A DNA stretch of 64,000 bases, from positions 129,629 through 193,628 of the forward strand of contig NZ_LMSA01000001.1 of assembly GCF_001427985.1 (NCBI RefSeq). Direction: 5' to 3'. Position numbers and translations under genes: made by a program. Under the pieces are notes generated by a model, which did no database searches, was not told where the DNA came from, and was given only the letters and a program-made list of their open reading frames with translations. Shown piece after piece: positions 58,815 to 64,000 of the stretch. Source of the DNA: Knoellia sp. Soil729. Lineage in GTDB: Bacteria; Actinomycetota; Actinomycetes; Actinomycetales; Dermatophilaceae. Position 1 is the first letter of the stretch. Each line of letters starts with the position of its first letter.

Positions 58815-60113
58815 GTGGAGGGCACAGGGGTGGGGTCGCACGCGCGCGCGAGCATGCCCTCGTACGCCCAGGTCTTCCGCACCGGCGGCTTCGTCCCGGC
58901 CCTCCTGGCGCTCAGCATCTCCACCTGGGGTGACTTCATCGCCCGCGTCGCCGTGGCGTTCGTGGTGCGCGAGCAGACGGGTTCGGACCTGGCCATGGCT
59001 GCGACCTTTGCGGCCAGCCTGCTCCCGAGCATCGTCGGGCGCAGCCTGCTCAGCCCGTTTGCCGACCGGATCCCGTACAAGCACGTCCTCGTGGGGTCGG
59101 ACGTCGTCCGGGGGCTGTTCGTGCTGGCGATCATCGCAGCGGTCGGGCAGCAGAGCCCCGTTCTCGTCCTGCTGGGGTTGCTGTTCGCCCTCGAGCTCTT
59201 CGGAGGACCGGCTGGAGCCTCCCACCAGATCCTGCTGACGGACCTGTTCCCGGACCGTCGGGCGTTCCTGCGTGCCCGCGGACTCTCCACCCTCGCCGAC
59301 CAGCTCAACCAGGCCATCGGCCTCGCCGTGGGTGGGGTCATCGTGACCGCACTCTCGGCGCTCGGCGCACTGGTGGTGGACCTGCTCACCTTCGCCGTGT
59401 CCGCCGTGCTCTTCCTCGTCGCGGTCAGGTCCCGGGCCGTCGACGGCATACCGAGCCCCGGCATCGTCGGCTTCTTCACGGACATCCGCGAGGGGGCTCG
59501 CTACCTGGCGCGACACCGCGTGCTCGTGTCGCTCCTCACGCTCAGCCTCATCGCCATGTTGGGCGTCGTCGCCCCCGAGGCAGTCGCGATCCCCTATGTC
59601 CTCGACCATGACTTCCCGGCCTGGCTCGGCGGGCTCCTCATGGCCTCGCCGGTCCTCGGGGCCGTGTGCGGCGTCATCGTCGTGGGTCGGTGGGAGCCGG
59701 AGGTGGCGGGCGCCAGGATGCTCGTCATGGCACTGCTCATGCCGGTGCCCCTGATATGCGCAGCACTCGTGCCGCCGACGCTCGGATGGCTGCCGCTCGT
59801 CTGGCTGATGTGGTTCGCCAGCGGCGTCCTGCAGGCCTTCCTGCTCCCGCTTCAGGCGACCTTCGCCCTGGTCACAGCACCTCAGATGCGCGGGCGCGTG
59901 ATCGGGCTCGCCGGTGCCGGGTCCATGACGTCGTCGGCGGTGGGCTTCCTGCTCGCCGGCTGGCTCTCCGAGGAGCTCGGCCCCCGGACGTCGGGAGCCG
60001 TGTGCGGGATGCTCTGCCTCGGCGGGATGGCCCTCCTGGCGGCGGCCTGGCCCAAGCGGTCACTCAGGAAGGCCGTGGACGAGGCCTTCAACGGGTCACC
60101 CGCCGCGCGCTGA
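58815..60113 (+). CDS. MFS transporter
   Basis: 432 residues with about 12 membrane segments: GGFVPALLALSISTWGDFIARVAVAFVV, RSLLSPFADRIPYKHVLVGSDVVRGLF (motif A-like), GPAGASHQILLTDLFPDRRAFLRARGLSTLADQLNQAIG. It belongs to the EntS/MFS_3-like exporter group, substrate unknown. A GTG start is chosen from the TAGTGT box. It is followed by a strong octamer-containing terminator and then the convergent pnp. Confidence 0.88.
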   Translation: MEGTGVGSHARASMPSYAQVFRTGGFVPALLALSISTWGDFIARVAVAFVVREQTGSDLAMAATFAASLLPSIVGRSLLSPFADRIPYKHVLVGSDVVRGLFVLAIIAAVGQQSPVLVLLGLLFALELFGGPAGASHQILLTDLFPDRRAFLRARGLSTLADQLNQAIGLAVGGVIVTALSALGALVVDLLTFAVSAVLFLVAVRSRAVDGIPSPGIVGFFTDIREGARYLARHRVLVSLLTLSLIAMLGVVAPEAVAIPYVLDHDFPAWLGGLLMASPVLGAVCGVIVVGRWEPEVAGARMLVMALLMPVPLICAALVPPTLGWLPLVWLMWFASGVLQAFLLPLQATFALVTAPQMRGRVIGLAGAGSMTSSAVGFLLAGWLSEELGPRTSGAVCGMLCLGGMALLAAAWPKRSLRKAVDEAFNGSPAAR

Positions 60114-60134
60114 CCCCGAGGCGGCACCAAGGCC

Positions 60135-60170
60135 GACGGGCCGGCATACCCGAAGGTATGCCGGCCCGTC
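60135..60170. terminator. Bidirectional terminator built from two GTATGCCG octamers
   Basis: A perfect 16-bp stem (60135-60150 with 60155-60170) capped by a CGAA tetraloop; the octamers are CGGCATAC (60142-60149) and GTATGCCG (60156-60163). It lies between the stops of the MFS gene and pnp. Confidence 0.9.
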
Positions 60171-60192
60171 GCCGTACGTGCGTGACGTCAGG

Positions 60193-62604
60193 TCACTCCT
60201 GGACGGAGGACTCTGCCGCCTCGGAGCGCTGACCGCGTCCACGGCCACCACGACGACGGCTGCGCTGACGGCGCTCGCCACTCTCGTCGGAGGAGTCGTG
60301 CGACTCGGAGGACTCGGACGCGTCGTCACCCTCGGCGGCGTCGTCGGTGGCCGGAGCGTCGCTCGCGGGGGCGTCGTGCCCCGCAGCGTCGTCGGCGGCC
60401 GGGGCCGGGGCCTCGGAGTCGCCGTCGGCCTGGACGGCAGCGAGCGAGAGCTTGCCGCGCGGGTCGATCTCCTTGAGCTCGACCTGGACCTTCTGGCCCA
60501 CGGCGAGCACGTCCTCGACGGCGTCGATGCGCTTGCCACCGACGAGCTTGCGCACCTCGGAGATGTGGAGCAGGCCGTCCTTGCCGGGCAGCAGGGAGAT
60601 GAACGCACCGAAGGTCGTCGTCTTGACGACGGTCCCCAGGAAGCGCTCGCCGATCTCGGGCATCTGCGGGTTCGCGATGGCGTTGATCGCCGCGCGAGCC
60701 GCCTCGGCCGAGGGACCGTCGGTGGCACCGATGTAGATGGTGCCGTCGTCCTCGATGGAGATCTGGGCGCCGGTGTCGTCCTGGATCTGGTTGATCATCT
60801 TGCCCTTCGGGCCGATGACCTCGCCGATCTTGTCGACGGGGACGGTCACCGAGATGACTCGAGGAGCGAAGGGGCTCATCTCGTCGGGCACGTCGATGGC
60901 CTCGTTCATGACGTCGAGGATGTGCAGACGGGCCTCACGAGCCTGGGTCAGCGCGCCACCGAGGACCTCGGCGGGGATGCCGTCGAGCTTGGTGTCGAGC
61001 TGGATGGCGGTGATGAACTCGCGCGTGCCGGCGACCTTGAAGTCCATGTCACCGAACGCGTCCTCCGCGCCGAGGATGTCGGTGAGCGCCGCGTACTGCG
61101 TCTCACCGTTGACCTCTGCGGAGACGAGCCCCATCGCGATGCCCGCGACCGGCGCGCGCAGCGGCACACCGGCGTTGAGGAGCGACAGGGTCGAGGCGCA
61201 GACGGAGCCCATGGACGTCGAGCCGTTGGAGCCGAGGGCCTCGGACACCTGGCGGATCGCGTAGGGGAACTCCTCGCGGGTCGGGAGGACCGGCATGAGC
61301 GCACGCTCGGCGAGCGCTCCGTGGCCGATCTCGCGACGCTTCGGCGAACCCACGCGACCGGTCTCACCGGTGGAGTAGGGCGGGAAGTTGTAGTTGTGCA
61401 TGTAGCGCTTGCGCGTGACCGGTGACAGCGTGTCCAGCTGCTGCTCCATGCGGAGCATGTTGAGCGTCGTGACACCCATGATCTGGGTCTCGCCACGCTC
61501 GAAGATCGCCGAGCCGTGGACGCGCGGCAGGACCTCGACCTCGGCGCTGAGCGCGCGGATGTCGGCGAGTCCACGGCCGTCGATGCGGACCTTGTCGGTG
61601 AGGATGCGCTCACGGATGAGCTTCTTCTGCACGGCGCGGTAGGCGGCGGACAGCTCCTTCTCGCGACCCTCGAAGTCGGCCGCGAGGGCCTGCTTCATGG
61701 AGTCCTTGATCTCGTCGAGACGGTCCTCGCGCTCCTGCTTGCCCGCGATCTGCAGGGCGGCAGCGGCGTCGTCGGAGACCTTGGCCTCGACGGCGGAGTA
61801 CGCGTCGTCCTCGTAGTCGAGGAAGATCGGGAACTCCTGGATCGGCTTGGCAGCCTTGGAGGCGAGCTCGGCCTGCGCGTCGCACAGCGCCTTGATGAAC
61901 TTCTTGGAGGCCTCGAGGCCCTCGGCGACGATCTCCTCGGTGGGAGCCGTCTTGCCCTCGTTCTTGACGAGGTCCCAGGTGAACTCGGTGGACTCGGCCT
62001 CGACCATCATGATGGCGACGTCGTCACCAGCCACGCGACCGGCGACGACCATGTCGAAGGTGGAGCGCTCGATGTCGGAGAACTGCGGGAACGCGACCCA
62101 CTGGCCGTCGATGAGCGACAGGCGCGTCGCACCGATCGGACCGGAGAACGGCAGGCCCGAGATCTGCGTCGACGCGGACGCCGCGTTGATCGCGAGGACG
62201 TCGTACTGAGCGTCCGGGTTGAGGGCGAGCACCGAGATGACGACCTGGACCTCGTTGCGCAGACCCTTTGTGAAGGTCGGTCGCAGGGGGCGGTCGATGA
62301 GACGGCAGGTGAGGATCGCCTCGGTGGAGGGGCGGCCCTCGCGACGGAAGAACGAACCGGGGATCTTGCCCGCGGCATACATGCGCTCTTCGACGTCAAC
62401 GGTCAGCGGGAAGAAGTCGAAGCCCTCACGCGGGTGCTTGCCGGCGGTGGTGGTGGAGAGGAGCATCGTGTCCTCGTCCAGGTAGGCGGCGACGGCGCCG
62501 CCGGCCTGCTTGGCCAGGCGTCCGGTCTCGAACCGGACCGTGCGGGTGCCGAACGAGCCGTTGTCGATGGTGGCTTCGGCGAAGGTGATCTCAGGACCCT
62601 CCAT
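60193..62604 (-). CDS. pnp: Polyribonucleotide nucleotidyltransferase
   Basis: 803 residues from ATG 62604, with AAAGGAGGA 5 nt upstream. Two RNase PH domains ([46 protein letters not shown] near the N-terminus; [32 protein letters not shown] near residue 520) flank a helical domain; KH and S1 domains follow ([45 protein letters not shown]). The 90-residue tail is acidic, then Arg/Gly-rich ([16 protein letters not shown]), probably RNA-binding. It phosphorolyses RNA 3'-5'. rpsO lies 159 bp upstream. Confidence 0.97.
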   Translation of the reverse strand: MEGPEITFAEATIDNGSFGTRTVRFETGRLAKQAGGAVAAYLDEDTMLLSTTTAGKHPREGFDFFPLTVDVEERMYAAGKIPGSFFRREGRPSTEAILTCRLIDRPLRPTFTKGLRNEVQVVISVLALNPDAQYDVLAINAASASTQISGLPFSGPIGATRLSLIDGQWVAFPQFSDIERSTFDMVVAGRVAGDDVAIMMVEAESTEFTWDLVKNEGKTAPTEEIVAEGLEASKKFIKALCDAQAELASKAAKPIQEFPIFLDYEDDAYSAVEAKVSDDAAAALQIAGKQEREDRLDEIKDSMKQALAADFEGREKELSAAYRAVQKKLIRERILTDKVRIDGRGLADIRALSAEVEVLPRVHGSAIFERGETQIMGVTTLNMLRMEQQLDTLSPVTRKRYMHNYNFPPYSTGETGRVGSPKRREIGHGALAERALMPVLPTREEFPYAIRQVSEALGSNGSTSMGSVCASTLSLLNAGVPLRAPVAGIAMGLVSAEVNGETQYAALTDILGAEDAFGDMDFKVAGTREFITAIQLDTKLDGIPAEVLGGALTQAREARLHILDVMNEAIDVPDEMSPFAPRVISVTVPVDKIGEVIGPKGKMINQIQDDTGAQISIEDDGTIYIGATDGPSAEAARAAINAIANPQMPEIGERFLGTVVKTTTFGAFISLLPGKDGLLHISEVRKLVGGKRIDAVEDVLAVGQKVQVELKEIDPRGKLSLAAVQADGDSEAPAPAADDAAGHDAPASDAPATDDAAEGDDASESSESHDSSDESGERRQRSRRRGGRGRGQRSEAAESSVQE

Positions 62605-62718
62605 TGGGTCCTCCTTTTCTTGAGTGTCAACGAACCGCGTGCATCCTCGTTGTGCACGGGCGTGATTCTGTGGTTCCTGCTGGTCAGCTCGGTGTCGAGC
62701 TGCCCAACACATCCGAAA

Positions 62719-62746
62719 GAGCGGCCCTCCAAGTGGAGAGCCGCTC
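62719..62746 (-). terminator. Hairpin between rpsO and pnp
   Basis: A GAGCGGC...CTCC stem with one C/A mismatch and an AAGT loop. In other bacteria the rpsO-pnp intercistronic hairpin is an RNase III site as well as an attenuator; here only the structure is seen. Confidence 0.6.
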
Positions 62747-62763
62747 CGACGGAAATCGTGGGG

Positions 62764-63033
62764 TCAGCGTCGCAGGCCGAGGCGCTTGATCAGCGAGCGG
62801 TAGCGCTCGATGTCGATGTCCTCCAGGTAGCGAAGCAGTCGGCGGCGACGGCCGACGAGAAGGAGCAGACCACGACGGCTGTGGTGGTCGTGCTTGTGCT
62901 GACGGGAGTGCTCGGTGAGGTCGAGGATGCGCTGGGTGAGAAGCGCGATCTGGACCTCGGGCGAGCCGGTGTCACCCTCGACCGTCGCGTATTCGGTCAT
63001 GATCTTCTGCTTGACGTCTGCGTCCAAAGGCAT
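62764..63033 (-). CDS. rpsO: 30S ribosomal protein S15
   Basis: 89 residues from ATG 63033: [89 protein letters not shown] complete and typical S15. It is a 16S rRNA binding protein that often autoregulates its mRNA. AAGGAG lies about 12 nt upstream. pnp follows. Confidence 0.98.
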   Translation of the reverse strand: MPLDADVKQKIMTEYATVEGDTGSPEVQIALLTQRILDLTEHSRQHKHDHHSRRGLLLLVGRRRRLLRYLEDIDIERYRSLIKRLGLRR

Positions 63034-63154
63034 GGGCGAGGAGACTCCTTCTGAGGTGGTTGCGCGGCGCTTCCGGGCTGGTTCACCGGGGCACTCTGAA
63101 TCCGCGGCCGGTTGTGACGGCGAGAGCAAGATTAGCAGCGCGCGGGGTTGCTCC

Positions 63155-63739
63155 CTAATTGCCCAGGACAGCCGGTATGCCGGCCAGTCGCCCGACGATG
63201 ACCGCGAGCGCCTCGTCGATCTCGGCTGCGGCGGCTCGCGCCGCCTTCCTGCCCCGTCGGTACGGATCGGCCACGTCCCACGAGAGGCTGTCGGGACGCG
63301 CAAGCGCGAGGGCACCCTCCAGCGCCGCCCGCCCGCTCGCCGAGGTGGGAACCCGTTCGAGGGCATCGGTGAGCTGCTGCAACCCGAAGACCTTGGGTGC
63401 GTGCTCGGGCCATGAGGTGGCGATGCGCATGCGGTGCGCGTACTCCATCGTGACCACGACGTCGACGTCCGCGAGGATCTGCGCGCTGACCGAACGGCTG
63501 ACGTGCCCGAGGTGGTCGGCGCCACGCTCGCGCAGCCGTGCTCCCATCTCGGGGTCCATCTCACGTCCCGGGAACCCGGGCACACCCGCGCTGGAGACGC
63601 GCAGTGCCGCTTCTGGGGGCGGTGGCGCGCCGAGGAGCTGAACGGCCCTGCGCTCGGCGTAGGGAGAGCGCGAGATGTTGGCCGTGCACACGAAGAGGAC
63701 GTGCAGCGGTGGATGGGAACGCACCGCTTCGGCTCTCAC
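63155..63739 (-). CDS. Low-molecular-weight protein-tyrosine phosphatase
   Basis: 194 residues. The catalytic loop VCTANISRS has Cys18 and Arg24, and the general acid Asp is in [10 protein letters not shown]. The [16 protein letters not shown] segment is the family's second signature. It dephosphorylates tyrosine kinases or cell-envelope sugar transferases in relatives. GTG 63739 is 6 nt after a TAGCCT box. It is divergent from the next gene. Confidence 0.9.
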   Translation of the reverse strand: MRAEAVRSHPPLHVLFVCTANISRSPYAERRAVQLLGAPPPPEAALRVSSAGVPGFPGREMDPEMGARLRERGADHLGHVSRSVSAQILADVDVVVTMEYAHRMRIATSWPEHAPKVFGLQQLTDALERVPTSASGRAALEGALALARPDSLSWDVADPYRRGRKAARAAAAEIDEALAVIVGRLAGIPAVLGN

Positions 63740-63745
63740 CTCGTC

Positions 63746-63751
63746 AGGCTA
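63746..63751 (-). promoter_or_regulatory. -10 box of a leaderless promoter (TAGCCT)
   Basis: Read leftwards, TAGCCT is followed by 6 nt and GTG 63739 of the phosphatase. Confidence 0.45.
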
Positions 63752-63786
63752 TCCGCGCAGACCTCCTCTCCCCGGCGAACCGCTGG

Positions 63787-63792
63787 ATAGGG
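63787..63792 (+). promoter_or_regulatory. Candidate -10 box (TAGGGT) for the last gene
   Basis: TAGGGT lies about 50 bp before GTG 63844, so this transcript would carry a short leader with GGAAGG about 8-10 nt before the start codon. Confidence 0.4.
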
Positions 63793-63843
63793 TGCGGGCA
63801 GACGTGCGTGCATGGGGCGCTGCGCTGACGGAAGGCCGGTCCG

Positions 63844-64000
63844 GTGGGCGAAGGGCTGCGACTGCACGGGCTCGGCGCCGTGGTCGAGGTCCGCTGCGTC
63901 GGTGCCGCCGCGGACGCGCTCGAGTCAGCGATGCGCGTCGCCTGGTCGCGCTGCCTCGTGCCCCATGGGGGCTCGCCCGTCGAGGCGGAGCCCTTCGAGG
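63844..64000 (+). CDS. Start of a protein of unknown function (3' end cut)
   Basis: 52 codons visible, reading GEGLRLHGLGAVVEVRCVGAAADALESAMRVAWSRCLVP... The hydrophobic-alternating strand and amphipathic helix look like the beginning of a globular, soluble domain. GGAAGG about 8-10 nt before the GTG supports the start. Too little is visible for a family call. Confidence 0.5.
   Translation, partial: MGEGLRLHGLGAVVEVRCVGAAADALESAMRVAWSRCLVPHGGSPVEAEPFE

Overview
The window is a stretch of high-GC chromosome from an actinobacterium, most likely a member of the Micrococcales close to the Intrasporangiaceae. The lineage call is an inference from three things: very high GC with third-position GC bias, actinobacterial families (ClgR, DUF3046, the DUF3516 helicase, MT0933-type antitoxin, Lhr with Nei2, F420-type nitroreductase), and a gene order that parallels the conserved actinobacterial block hflX-dapF-miaA-miaB-recX-recA and clgR-cinA-pgsA-rimO-ftsK-rnj-dapA-thyA-dapB-pnp-rpsO. 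There are no rRNA or tRNA genes, CRISPR arrays, insertion sequences or prophage genes. Coding density is very high, and no gene-free stretch exceeds 300 bases except 57427-57791, which holds a small unlisted ORF and repeats.

Layout. 1-3241: an ornithine-cyclodeaminase-like gene cut by the window edge, a tyrosine phosphatase, a NUDIX hydrolase, a deazaflavin-type nitroreductase and a hotdog thioesterase. 3301-9640: lepA, a PemK-like toxin, rpsT, holA and a DinG-type helicase. 9830-19358: an SDR gene coupled to a large glucosidase, a Ski2-like helicase, a double acetyltransferase, hflX and a small-molecule or rRNA methyltransferase. 19406-24878: dapF-miaA-def, an MT0933-type protein, miaB and a homocysteine methyltransferase. 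25120-32036: yceI, a decayed DUF1275 gene, recX-recA, an acetyltransferase, RNase HI with an NTF2-like tail, a nitronate monooxygenase with DUF3046, and an ArsR-type regulator. 32033-38965: an MFS exporter, lhr and nei2. 39074-42613: grpB-clgR-cinA-pgsA-rimO read leftwards as one tight cluster. 42683-51275: dipeptidase, ion channel, MauE-thioredoxin fusion, ftsK, and rnj coupled to dapA. 51360-57426: thyA, folA, an FNR-type reductase, an enoyl-CoA hydratase, GNAT-azlC-azlD, a glutaredoxin-like protein and dapB. 57501-60113: an operator-like array with a 50-residue ORF, a glycosyltransferase and an MFS protein. 60193-64000: pnp-rpsO, a low-molecular-weight phosphatase and the start of a further gene.

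Functionally the window is mostly housekeeping: translation quality control (lepA, hflX), tRNA and ribosome modification (miaA, miaB, rimO, def), lysine and cell-wall precursor synthesis (dapA, dapB, dapF), DNA repair (recA, recX, lhr, nei2, dinG), RNA decay (rnj, pnp), chromosome segregation (ftsK) and thymidylate/folate synthesis (thyA, folA).

The most unusual signals lie outside the genes. (1) The octamer GTATGCCG/CGGCATAC occurs 41 times by hand count, on both strands, in coding and non-coding DNA, and as perfect inverted pairs in two terminators; this is the behaviour of DNA uptake sequences, which are not known to me from this phylum. (2) A four-copy GTTCACC operator-like array precedes a 50-residue ORF followed by a 16-bp tandem repeat. 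(3) About twenty genes begin 6-8 nt after a TANNNT box, so leaderless transcription appears widespread. (4) Two DnaA-box-like 9-mers and a perfect LexA box lie upstream of recA. (5) Several large imperfect intergenic inverted repeats share an architecture but not a sequence.
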